64,000 nt of DNA, taken from Devosia pacifica (lineage in GTDB: Bacteria; Pseudomonadota; Alphaproteobacteria; Rhizobiales; Devosiaceae). The translations under genes and the position numbers were made by a program. Under the pieces are notes generated by a model that saw only the letters and a list, made by a program, of their open reading frames with translations, searched no databases and was not told the origin of the DNA. The stretch is from positions 940,051-1,004,050 of the forward strand of contig NZ_BMZE01000001.1 in the NCBI RefSeq assembly GCF_014652635.1, written 5' to 3'. Below, piece after piece: positions 31,878-39,694 of the stretch (the stretch's first letter is position 1; each line of letters begins with the position of its first letter).

Positions 31878-32366
31878 GGTGCACCTCTGTCGGCTGGTCG
31901 CACTGCCATAGCACTGGCAGCCCACCAGCCTCAATGTGGTCGTGGCTCTTCGGCAATCGGCGCCCCACGCAAGCGCACGCCAGCACCACTTTCATCGCAG
32001 GCAAACGCAACAATCACCTTCTTGCATGCCTGCTGCGACAAAATCACTGCTGGCCGGATCGACTTTTTTCTGTAGGCTGCTTTCCTGTAGCCTGACGGCT
32101 TCTCTAATGTTCCGCCCAGAGCGGAATCCACATATCCGACCACGACCTCACCCCGGCTGCGCACCCCTTCAGCGCGGGCGTTTTGTGCTGCGAATCGCCA
32201 GTTGTACACCTTCTGATTTCGGGTTAATGTTTGGCATCGAATATTACGGCCGACTGAACTGCCTTGGCATCTTGCCGACTGCTGACGTCACTATCCGATA
32301 ATTCGATAGCATGAGGCGGGCGCGCTGCCGGCCTCGCAACAGCAGACGCCAAAGGATACGAACATC
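31878..32366. other. 489-bp region upstream of the first cold-shock gene, no convincing gene
   Basis: A minus-strand frame (31931-32209) encodes 92 residues without recognisable features and is not called. The right half holds the promoter and the long leader expected for a cspA-type gene, including the repeated ATCGAATATTACGGC element at 32236. A T-rich stretch lies near 32064. Confidence 0.4.
32236..32250 (+). promoter_or_regulatory. Shared element upstream of both cold-shock genes, copy 1
   Basis: ATCGAATATTACGGC, 131 bp before the first csp start. A 14-of-15 match occurs before the second csp gene, and a shorter copy (ATATTGCGGC) at 32680-32689. It could be a promoter or operator element or part of a leader structure. 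Confidence 0.45.
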
Positions 32367-32576
32367 ATGGCAAGCGGTACGGTAAAGTGGTTCAACGGTC
32401 AGAAGGGTTACGGATTTATCCAGCCCGATGAAGGTGGTGCGGACGTTTTCGTACACATCTCCGCCGTTCAGCGCTCCGGCCTCAATGGCCTCGACGAAGG
32501 CCAGAAGGTCAATTACGAGATCGTCAAGGACAAGCGCACGGGCAAGTCGGCAGCGGACAATCTCACCGCCGCCTGA
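32367..32576 (+). CDS. Cold-shock domain protein (CspA family), copy 1
   Basis: 69 residues, one OB-fold. RNP1 is KGYGFIQPD and RNP2 is VFVHISAV. It binds single-stranded RNA and DNA and melts mRNA structure at low temperature; many alphaproteobacterial copies are growth-phase controlled instead. AAGGA precedes the ATG. It is 86% or so identical by eye to the next csp gene and ends in a strong terminator. Confidence 0.95.
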   Translation: MASGTVKWFNGQKGYGFIQPDEGGADVFVHISAVQRSGLNGLDEGQKVNYEIVKDKRTGKSAADNLTAA

Positions 32577-32600
32577 TCGCTCCGCGACCGGTTTTTCAAG

Positions 32601-32630
32601 GGGCGCCTTCCGCTGGAGGGCGCCCTTTTT
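32601..32630 (+). terminator. Terminator after first cold-shock gene
   Basis: GGGCGCC/GGCGCCC stem (32601-32607, 32619-32625) followed by TTTTT. Confidence 0.85.
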
Positions 32631-32717
32631 GATTTGAGTTGACAGTGCAAATCACCGTCGAGACTAGTACGCCCGCGCCATATTGCGGCCCGAAACTTTT
32701 CGCTCTAGTACTTTGCG

Positions 32718-32732
32718 ATCGAATATTGCGGC
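32718..32732 (+). promoter_or_regulatory. Shared element upstream of both cold-shock genes, copy 2
   Basis: ATCGAATATTGCGGC, 93 bp before the second csp start, differing from copy 1 by one base. The flanks differ between the two copies, so this is not merely leftover duplication. Confidence 0.45.
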
Positions 32733-32810
32733 GGTCACACTGACACGCAGTCGATCATTTGGAGCGTGAGGGACGCTCCTGATGCTTGAGGACTAGACGA
32801 GGGACGCAGA

Positions 32811-33020
32811 ATGGCATCTGGCACCGTGAAATGGTTCAACGGTCAAAAAGGCTTCGGCTTCATCCAGCCGGATGAAGGTGGAGCAGACGTTTTCGTGCAC
32901 ATCACCGCAGTGCAACGCTCGGGGCTGAGGGGCCTCGATGAAGGCCAGAAGGTGAGTTACGAGATCGTTGAGGATAAGCGCACCGGCAAATCCACAGCTG
33001 ATAATTTGTCGGCAATGTAG
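32811..33020 (+). CDS. Cold-shock domain protein (CspA family), copy 2
   Basis: 69 residues with RNP1 KGFGFIQPD and RNP2 VFVHITAV. It differs from copy 1 at roughly ten positions, mostly in the last 30 residues, so the pair comes from a tandem duplication of some age. GAGGGA is the ribosome site. Each copy has its own leader and the first has its own terminator, so they can be regulated separately. Confidence 0.95.
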   Translation: MASGTVKWFNGQKGFGFIQPDEGGADVFVHITAVQRSGLRGLDEGQKVSYEIVEDKRTGKSTADNLSAM

Positions 33021-33262
33021 TCGGAGGCGCGCTATTGGCGAGGAGGAAGGCACGTTTCCCCCTCGCCTGACACACGGACCTTCGCCGCCACATAGGGGCG
33101 CGCTCTTGCAAAGCGGTGCGAATGTCCTATCTCGAAGGCGGGCACGCTTGACCGCCGTGCCCACGCGGGGCAGTTTAAGTCAATTCCCTGAAAGTTTGCC
33201 TGACTTGGAGCTGATGCCCCAGGCGGGAAACTTTTGTATGCCGAAGCCTACGGAGGCAAACG

Positions 33263-33736
33263 ATGGACAAGATCCCGATGACGACCGCCGGCCATGTTGC
33301 GCTGAGCGCGGAGTATCAGCGGCGCACGTCCGAAGAGCGCAAACGCATCATCGAGGCAATTCAGGAAGCGCGCGCCCATGGCGACCTTTCCGAGAATGCC
33401 GAGTATTCAGCTGCCAAGGAAGCGCAGAGCCTCAACGAGGGCCGCATCCAGGAGCTCGAGGCAATTCTTGCGCTCGCCGATGTCATCGACGTTAAGAAGC
33501 TGGGCGGCCCGACCGTCAAGTTCGGTGCCACGGTCACGTTCCTTAACGAGGAAACCGAAGAGGAAAAGACCTACCAGCTCGTTGGCGATCCGGAAGCGGA
33601 CGCATCGGCAGGCAAGATCTCCATCTCCTCGCCGATTTCGCGCGCCATGATCGGCAAGGAAGAAGGTGACACTTTTGAAGTTGCTGCGCCCAGTGGCGCC
33701 CACAGCTACGAAATCATCAAGGTCGCCTATATCTGA
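33263..33736 (+). CDS. greA: Transcription elongation factor GreA
   Basis: 157 residues, standard length. GreA enters the RNA-polymerase secondary channel and stimulates cleavage of backtracked RNA. The N-terminal coiled coil contains the catalytic-tip sequence [15 protein letters not shown] with its conserved Asp and Glu. The C-terminal FKBP-like domain ends [26 protein letters not shown] precedes the ATG. The 242-bp gap before it (33021-33262) shows no gene. Confidence 0.97.
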   Translation: MDKIPMTTAGHVALSAEYQRRTSEERKRIIEAIQEARAHGDLSENAEYSAAKEAQSLNEGRIQELEAILALADVIDVKKLGGPTVKFGATVTFLNEETEEEKTYQLVGDPEADASAGKISISSPISRAMIGKEEGDTFEVAAPSGAHSYEIIKVAYI

Positions 33737-33875
33737 TCGGCTGGTGGACCGGCCTGGGTACCGGTTCACCAATGCCGCTTCGGCATAGTGTCGCGGTGTG
33801 CCGGTTTGCCTTGAATCGCAGTCGGCACCCTTCATAATGAACGCCAAATGCGCGTCGCAATTCGAGGGCCACAGC

Positions 33876-34826
33876 ATGCACGCCAAGGTCATCATCGTTG
33901 GTTCAGGACCTGCCGGCTACACGGCGGCAATATACGCAGCCCGTGCCATGCTGGAGCCCGTGATGATTCAGGGTCTCGAACCTGGCGGCCAGCTCACCAT
34001 CACCACCGATGTCGAGAACTACCCTGGCTTCGCGGATGTCATCCAGGGGCCCTGGCTGATGGAGCAGATGAAGCTGCAGGCGGAACATGTCGGCACGAAG
34101 ATGATCAACGACGTCATCGTGTCGGTCGATCTCGACAAGCGCCCTTTCGTCCTCACCGGCGACGGCGGCGAGACCTATACCTGTGACAGCCTGATCATCG
34201 CCACCGGCGCACAGGCAAAATGGCTTGGCCTGCCCTCGGAAGAGCATTTCCAGGGCTTCGGCGTGTCGGCCTGCGCGACGTGCGATGGCTTCTTTTACCG
34301 CGAGAAACACGTCATCGTTGTCGGCGGCGGCAACACCGCGGTCGAAGAAGCGCTGTTCTTGACCAACTTCGCCTCCAAGGTAACCGTCGTTCATCGCCGC
34401 GATCATTTCCGCGCTGAACGCATCCTGCAGGATCGCCTGTTCCGCAATCCCAAGTTTGAAGTGCTGTGGGACACCGAGCTTCAGGAAGTGCGCGGGGCCA
34501 ACATGCCGCGCTCGGTCGAGGCTGCGGTGCTGCACAACCGGGTCACCGGCGAGACCACGGAAATGCCCGTCGACGGTGTTTTCATCGCCATTGGCCATGC
34601 CCCCGCCACGTCTATTTTCGAGGGTAAGCTTGACATGAAGCCCGGCGGGTACCTCAAAGTGGTGCCCGGCACCAGCCAGACGAATATCCCGGGTGTTTTT
34701 GCTGCGGGCGACGTGACCGACGATGTTTACCGCCAGGCGGTCACTGCAGCCGGAATGGGGTGCATGGCGGCATTGGAGGCCGAACGGTTTCTGGCCGAAC
34801 ACGAACTGGCCGAAGCTGCGGAATAG
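33876..34826 (+). CDS. trxB: Thioredoxin-disulfide reductase
   Basis: 316 residues from ATG 33876, behind GAGGG. It uses NADPH and FAD to reduce thioredoxin. The FAD site is IIVGSGPAGYTAAIYAARA, the redox disulfide is in SACATCDGFF, the NADPH site is VIVVGGGNTAVEEAL, and the C-terminal FAD motif is GVFAAGDVTDD. The lsrB-type regulator gene follows after 67 bp, an arrangement conserved in Rhizobiales that links thiol redox and this regulator. Confidence 0.97.
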   Translation: MHAKVIIVGSGPAGYTAAIYAARAMLEPVMIQGLEPGGQLTITTDVENYPGFADVIQGPWLMEQMKLQAEHVGTKMINDVIVSVDLDKRPFVLTGDGGETYTCDSLIIATGAQAKWLGLPSEEHFQGFGVSACATCDGFFYREKHVIVVGGGNTAVEEALFLTNFASKVTVVHRRDHFRAERILQDRLFRNPKFEVLWDTELQEVRGANMPRSVEAAVLHNRVTGETTEMPVDGVFIAIGHAPATSIFEGKLDMKPGGYLKVVPGTSQTNIPGVFAAGDVTDDVYRQAVTAAGMGCMAALEAERFLAEHELAEAAE

Positions 34827-34893
34827 AGGGGACGAACCGACGGTCGTTTGAGGAGGCGGCCCCGGTTCCAATAAACATAGAAAGCGTCCAGCC

Positions 34894-35787
34894 ATGCTCG
34901 ACTGGGACAAGCTCCGCATTTTTCACACGGCTGCGGAAGCCGGCAGTTTCACGCATGCGGCTGAAAAGCTCGGCATGAGCCAATCCGCCGTTTCCCGCCA
35001 GATCTCCGCGCTCGAGGATGATCTGGGGCTGAAGCTGTTCATCCGCCATGCCCGCGGCCTTGTGTTGACGGAGGTCGGGGAACAGCTGTTCGGCACCGCC
35101 CACCGTATGCACTGGGAACTGCAGCAGGTCGAAACCCAGATGTCCGAGAGTCAGGATGTGCCGACCGGCCCCCTGATCGTCACCACAACGGTGGGCATCG
35201 GCTCCACATGGCTTGCCTCCCGCATCGACGAGTTCCTGACGCTTTATCCACTCATCCAGCTCGAGATTCGTCTCAACGATTCCGAGCTCGATCTCGCCAT
35301 GCGCGAGGCAGACGTCGCCATCCGGCTGCACCGGCCCAACCAGTCCGAGATGATCCAGCGCAAGCTGTTCACGGTGCACAACCACTTCTATGCGTCGGAG
35401 CGCTATATCAAGGAGCACGGGTCGCCGAAGAGCATCGATGATCTCGATAATCATCGCATCATCAGTTTCGGCGAGCCTGTCCCTTCCTATCTCGGCGACA
35501 TCAATTTCCTCGAGCGTCTCGGACGAAGCGACAGCACGCCGCGCCGTGCCGCCCTCAAGGTCAATGCCATTTACGGCATGATGCAGGCTGCGCATGCCGG
35601 CATCGGCATCGCCATGCTGCCCGATTACGTGACCGAGAAGGCAGACGGGCTGGTGCAGGTGCTGCCGGAAATCGAGATCCCCGAATACGAGACGTATTTC
35701 GTCTATCCGCCGGCGCTCAAGAGCTCGAAACGTGTCGGTGTTTTCCGGGATTTCCTCGTCGCCAAATCGCGCGAGTGGAGCTTCTAG
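34894..35787 (+). CDS. lsrB: LysR-type regulator, LsrB/VtlR orthologue
   Basis: 297 residues. The start MLDWDKLRIFHTAAEAGSFT, the winged helix MSQSAVSRQISALEDDLG, and IQRKLFTVHNHFYA, LDNHRIISFGEP and the terminal VFRDFLVAKSREWSF match the LsrB (Sinorhizobium) / VtlR (Brucella, Agrobacterium) group. Those regulators control envelope and redox genes and activate AbcR small RNAs encoded close by. This copy contains no cysteine, although S. meliloti LsrB is reported to sense redox through cysteines. Four small-RNA units with a common box follow immediately downstream. Confidence 0.88.
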   Translation: MLDWDKLRIFHTAAEAGSFTHAAEKLGMSQSAVSRQISALEDDLGLKLFIRHARGLVLTEVGEQLFGTAHRMHWELQQVETQMSESQDVPTGPLIVTTTVGIGSTWLASRIDEFLTLYPLIQLEIRLNDSELDLAMREADVAIRLHRPNQSEMIQRKLFTVHNHFYASERYIKEHGSPKSIDDLDNHRIISFGEPVPSYLGDINFLERLGRSDSTPRRAALKVNAIYGMMQAAHAGIGIAMLPDYVTEKADGLVQVLPEIEIPEYETYFVYPPALKSSKRVGVFRDFLVAKSREWSF

Positions 35788-36013
35788 GCAAACCTGCTCG
35801 ACCGTTCTGCCGCAACACTAGGACGCCGAAGCGCCCGGGTTCTGCCGCTCGGAATCGCCCCGCGAAGGCAGGATTCGCCCAACCCGTAAGCTGCACGTGC
35901 TGAAACTAGGCGCACCAAGCCCAAGAAATCAGCAAAATCGCGCTGCTTTCACGCTAGAACAAAACCAACAAGTCATTGATATTATTCATGAAATGGTGAA
36001 GCTTCCCGAACAG
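35788..36013. other. Gap after lsrB, leading into the small-RNA cluster
   Basis: No gene is supported. Bases 35920-36000 are notably AT-rich for this genome and could act as an UP-like or curved segment ahead of the first small-RNA promoter. A 78-codon frame from 35897 crosses the first small-RNA unit and is rejected. Confidence 0.4.
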
Positions 36014-36069
36014 TGCATGGCTGGCATGTTACTCGCGGGATTGCATACCGGGCGAGTCGTGAATATTTA
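36014..36069 (+). promoter_or_regulatory. Promoter of small RNA unit A with conserved box
   Basis: Box TGCATGGCTGGCATGT (36014-36029), -35 TTGCAT (36041), 17-bp spacer, -10 TATTTA (36064). Box start to -35 is 27 bp, identical in all four units. The box contains T-N11-A, the core of LysR-type sites, and an imperfect dyad (CATG...CATG). Confidence 0.7.
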
Positions 36070-36075
36070 CGCATC

Positions 36076-36187
36076 AACACAGCGAGCGCTCTCCTCCTCC
36101 CTCCCTGGCGCTCCCTGCGTTCCCTCCTTGTGAGGCTTTTGCCTCGCACCTTTGGGCCTCGCTCTCCCCTCGAGCGAGGCCTTTTTT
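36076..36187 (+). ncRNA. Small RNA A (~112 nt) with anti-Shine-Dalgarno loop
   Basis: Predicted start near 36076. Hairpin 1 is GAGCGC/GCGCTC (36084-36089, 36108-36113) with an 18-nt loop rich in CTCC repeats (TCTCCTCCTCCCTCCCTG). Further CUCCC motifs follow, then GAGGC/GCCTC with a TTTT loop, and a terminator GGCCTCGCTC/GAGCGAGGCC plus TTTTTT. The size, the two 3' hairpins and the position beside lsrB/vtlR resemble AbcR-type small RNAs, but I could not compare sequences. Confidence 0.7.
36155..36187 (+). terminator. Terminator of small RNA A
   Basis: Perfect 10-bp stem GGCCTCGCTC/GAGCGAGGCC with a 7-nt loop and T6. Confidence 0.92.
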
Positions 36188-36249
36188 CTTTCCGGTTCCT
36201 TTTCCGTTCGACGCGAGCATCTGCTCTGCCACCGAGCACGTGCGCATGG

Positions 36250-36305
36250 CGCATGGCTGGCATGTGAACCCGTCTCTTGTGAATCCCGGCTGCCGCCAGC
36301 ATATT
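36250..36305 (+). promoter_or_regulatory. Promoter of small RNA unit B with conserved box
   Basis: Box CGCATGGCTGGCATGT (36250-36265), -35 TTGTGA (36277), 17-bp spacer, -10 CATATT (36300). Box to -35 is again 27 bp. Confidence 0.7.
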
Positions 36306-36311
36306 CCAACT

Positions 36312-36510
36312 GTCGCTGAGACGGAGTTCTTACCTCCTCCTCCCAAGAGCTCCTGCTCTCGCGATGACTGAGTTGAGACCGTATCCTCCTCCCACGGTCA
36401 ATGCTCGTACGGACAGGCGCGAACTCCTCCTCCCTCGTGCCCTGTCCGCCACTTTCGATTTGGCGAAAGCCCGATCATCAAGGCTCCAGCTTCGGCTGGG
36501 GCCTTTTTTT
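36312..36510 (+). ncRNA. Small RNA B (~199 nt), three CCTCCTCCC-loop hairpins
   Basis: Stem 1 GAGTTCTT/AAGAGCTC (36324-36331, 36345-36352), loop ACCTCCTCCTCCC. Stem 2 GACCGT/ACGGTC (36377-36382, 36394-36399), loop ATCCTCCTCCC. Stem 3 GGACAGGCGCGA paired with 36435-36447 (one bulge), loop ACTCCTCCTCCC. Then the CCACTTTCGATTTGGC segment shared with unit C, and a TTCG-tetraloop terminator. The three stems share no sequence while the loops are nearly identical. CCUCCUCCC loops are the hallmark of the CcsR/'cuckoo' RNAs of Rhodobacter. Confidence 0.82.
36482..36510 (+). terminator. Terminator of small RNA B
   Basis: GGCTCCAGC-TTCG-GCTGGGGCC (one wobble) followed by T7. Confidence 0.93.
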
Positions 36511-36562
36511 CACCACCTATGCTGCTTTTGTGTGCAACCGGACAGAATGCCGCTGCATTATA

Positions 36563-36618
36563 CGCATGGCTGACATGACGGAAGATGCATTGCTGACCAG
36601 GCGGTCAAAATTTATATC
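36563..36618 (+). promoter_or_regulatory. Promoter of small RNA unit C with conserved box
   Basis: Box CGCATGGCTGACATGA (36563-36578), -35 TTGCTG (36590), 17-bp spacer, -10 TATATC (36613). Box to -35 is 27 bp. Confidence 0.7.
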
Positions 36619-36624
36619 TGTACG

Positions 36625-36814
36625 TGTCGCTGCGGTGACCCCGGATCCTCCTCCCCCGGACCAGCCGCTGACAACCGGGTGCTAACCGAATCCTCCTCCC
36701 TCGGTGAACACCCCCCGGCAGACCAGCGTATCCTCCTCCCACGCGAAGTCTGCCACCACTTTCGATTTGGCTTCGGCCCTATCATCAGCCCCAGCTTCGG
36801 CTGGGGCTTTTTTT
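36625..36814 (+). ncRNA. Small RNA C (~190 nt), three ATCCTCCTCCC-loop hairpins
   Basis: Stem 1 CCGG/CCGG (36641-36644, 36656-36659). Stem 2 ACCGA/TCGGT (36685-36689, 36701-36705), extended by GGGTG/CACCC. Stem 3 GCGT/ACGC inside GCAGAC/GTCTGC (36718-36753). All three loops read ATCCTCCTCCC, exactly as loop 2 of unit B. The 3' part repeats CCACTTTCGATTTGGC...ATCATCA of unit B, so B and C are duplicates whose stems have diverged with pairing preserved. Terminator AGCCCCAGC-TTCG-GCTGGGGCT plus T7. Confidence 0.82.
36787..36814 (+). terminator. Terminator of small RNA C
   Basis: Perfect 9-bp stem AGCCCCAGC/GCTGGGGCT, TTCG loop, T run. Confidence 0.94.
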
Positions 36815-36824
36815 ATGCCGGATT

Positions 36825-36880
36825 TGCATGGCTGCCCTGCCCTCCACGCGTTTGTCGCCGTGGCGGTGCGGTTCCATATT
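36825..36880 (+). promoter_or_regulatory. Promoter of small RNA unit D with conserved box
   Basis: Box TGCATGGCTGCCCTGC (36825-36840), the most divergent in its right half; -35 TTGTCG (36852), 17-bp spacer, -10 CATATT (36875). Box to -35 is 27 bp. Confidence 0.62.
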
Positions 36881-36886
36881 AGAGGC

Positions 36887-36986
36887 GACCGGATGCCGGG
36901 CGGTTTGCCCCGCTCGACCTCGCAGGTCAGCCTTACCGGCAGACCTCCAGAGAACCCTGTCCAGCCCGCTGGACAGGGTCTTTTTT
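36887..36986 (+). ncRNA. Small RNA D (~100 nt)
   Basis: Short unit with a GACCT/AGGTC hairpin (36916-36920, 36924-36928), an unpaired ACCTCC (36943-36948) that could pair with Shine-Dalgarno sequences, and a strong terminator. It lacks the CCTCCTCCC loops of B and C. It ends 3 bp before the stop codon of the convergent aminotransferase gene. Confidence 0.6.
36954..36986 (+). terminator. Terminator of small RNA D
   Basis: Perfect 11-bp stem ACCCTGTCCAG/CTGGACAGGGT, loop CCCG, then CTTTTTT. The T run is only on the plus-strand side, which supports a plus-strand transcript rather than termination of the minus-strand aminotransferase gene. Confidence 0.93.
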
Positions 36987-36989
36987 CGC

Positions 36990-38255
<1,266 letters not shown>

Positions 38256-38265
38256 TCAGGATCTG

Positions 38266-38688
38266 TCAGGCGCCGATGCCCTGCTGGATGCGAAGGGCCA
38301 CGCCCTGCACCCGCCAGCCATCCTCCTCCAGCCGCATTTCGTAGATGGCGCTGAACAGCCCAAGTTCCGGTCCCACCAGCAGCACCTCCTGCAAGGCACC
38401 AATCTCGCCGATCTGGGTGAATTTGCCGAACGTGTGCGAGCGCGATCGTGCCAGCGGCTCATAGCCGGTGGCCAGGATCGCCCTGTAGAACAACTCCGGA
38501 TCATCGAACTGGGCCTTGAACCCGGCTCCCGCAAACTCAAGCGCAGCCTCGGCATCCGCCGACCGGAATGCCTCGAGCTGGCCGGTAATCGTCGCCTGCC
38601 ACGGCGTCTCGTTCGCCGGCTCTGCCTCCTGGGCGAAGGCGCTCACACTCATCAAAATTGCAATGAAAACAACTGACAGCCACCGCAT
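38266..38688 (-). CDS. Exported DUF4864 protein
   Basis: 140 residues from ATG 38688, behind GGGAGAG. Signal peptide RWLSVVFIAILMSVSAFA. The mature part ITGQLEAFRSADAEAALEFAGAGFKAQFDDPELFYRAIL...YEPLARS and the end VQGVALRIQQGIGA match DUF4864, an NTF2-like family of unknown function. It would be periplasmic. Confidence 0.8.
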   Translation of the reverse strand: MRWLSVVFIAILMSVSAFAQEAEPANETPWQATITGQLEAFRSADAEAALEFAGAGFKAQFDDPELFYRAILATGYEPLARSRSHTFGKFTQIGEIGALQEVLLVGPELGLFSAIYEMRLEEDGWRVQGVALRIQQGIGA

Positions 38689-38840
38689 GGCTCTCTCCCG
38701 CTGCAGGGTGCGGCACCCCCTCGGTGCCACATTCCCGCCGCCAAATGGTACTGCCATCTCCGCGTTTCGTCCGAATTGCGCGCGCATTCCGGTGGTCAAC
38801 TCAGTTTCATCGCAGACGACGAGGACCTGGCGACGATCCC

Positions 38841-39152
38841 ATGCAAAAGACTACGTCACCTAAGCGGAAAAGTTTCAGAGTTCTGGCAATCGGCACCTCC
38901 ACGATTGCCGGCTTTGGTGCGGCCGCCGCCTTGCTGTCGGGCGTAACGCCCGCGGCAGCCGCCGCCACCATTGCCCGCGACCCGGACGCTCAGATCATGG
39001 CGTTCATGGTCCCGCTGACCCTTCTCGTCTTCGCGGTCCTGTTCGAGGTTGCGCGCTTTGCCTTCCGCGACAGCCTCCCGGCGGAAACCCCCATCCGCCG
39101 CACCCCTCGTCGCCCTTGGCACTCCCAGGGCGGCGAGGGTCCCCTCTCCTAA
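38841..39152 (+). CDS. Small predicted membrane protein
   Basis: 103 residues from ATG 38841. A basic N-terminus (KTTSPKRKS) precedes a hydrophobic segment (VLAIGTSTIAGFGAAAALL). A second helix (MAFMVPLTLLVFAVLFEVARFAF) and a Pro/Arg-rich tail follow. No family recognised and the ribosome site is weak. A strong terminator 29 bp after the stop supports a real transcript. Confidence 0.55.
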   Translation: MQKTTSPKRKSFRVLAIGTSTIAGFGAAAALLSGVTPAAAAATIARDPDAQIMAFMVPLTLLVFAVLFEVARFAFRDSLPAETPIRRTPRRPWHSQGGEGPLS

Positions 39153-39180
39153 AGAGTGGTTTCCTGACCGAAGTGACTAC

Positions 39181-39206
39181 GGCCGGCAGCAATGCCGGCC
39201 TTTTTT
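39181..39206 (+). terminator. Rho-independent terminator
   Basis: GGCCGGCA-GCAA-TGCCGGCC perfect stem with a GNRA tetraloop followed by T6. Confidence 0.93.
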
Positions 39207-39281
39207 GTGCAAGCCGAATGGCTGAATTCGTCCTCGTTTCGGTCACCGGAGCCGATCGAGCAACTCACGAAGCCTCCGCGA

Positions 39282-39584
39282 TCACGGATCACTCGGATTG
39301 ACGTGCACAAGTTCGTACACATACGACCTGTTGCCTTTCTTGCTCACCCAGTCGCCTTGTGGTGGGCAGTCGGCCGGTTGATCTTCGGGCAGGACATTCC
39401 AAGGCCGGCCCGCGACGACTTGATTTTCGTCATCCCAAGCCACCCAGCCAAGTCGGCCCTTAAAAACGATCCACAAATCACGGTCCGCCCGCTTAAAGCC
39501 CAGTAGGCCATCAGGACGATCCGCTCTGGCAAAACTGTAGACCAGATCATCAGTCTGCCGTCGAAGTTCGAAATTGGTGCTCAT
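39282..39584 (-). CDS. Hypothetical protein, 100 residues
   Basis: From ATG 39584: MSTNFELRRQTDDLVYSFARADRP, then short beta-rich repeats with W residues (DLWIVFKGRLGWVAWDDENQ, GDWVSKKGNRSYVYELV). No family recognised; soluble and mildly acidic. An upstream extension of the same frame overlaps the histidine kinase and is not used. It lies in a patch with lower GC than its surroundings. Confidence 0.5.
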   Translation of the reverse strand: MSTNFELRRQTDDLVYSFARADRPDGLLGFKRADRDLWIVFKGRLGWVAWDDENQVVAGRPWNVLPEDQPADCPPQGDWVSKKGNRSYVYELVHVNPSDP

Positions 39585-39694
39585 GAATTGATTGTTCCGC
39601 AGACCGTTAGGGACAGCGTTTGAGCCTGACCGCAATTTAGGGGGAGCGTCGACTGTCCATGGGGCCGAATGCCTGATGTCATCTCGGCGAGGGA

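Noticed and set aside
31931..32209. 92-codon minus-strand frame upstream of the first csp gene
   Set aside because: No ribosome site or family features; composition fits intergenic DNA. Kept only as a weak possibility.
35897..36133. 78-codon plus-strand frame at the start of the small-RNA cluster
   Set aside because: It runs through the unit A promoter and C-rich hairpin, has no ribosome site, and its C-terminus is repeat-derived (SSSLPGAP).
36091..36740. CCTCCTCCC repeats as a CRISPR array or microsatellite
   Set aside because: Repeat spacing is irregular, units are only 9-12 bp, and each sits in the loop of a distinct hairpin. There are no spacers of constant length and no cas genes.
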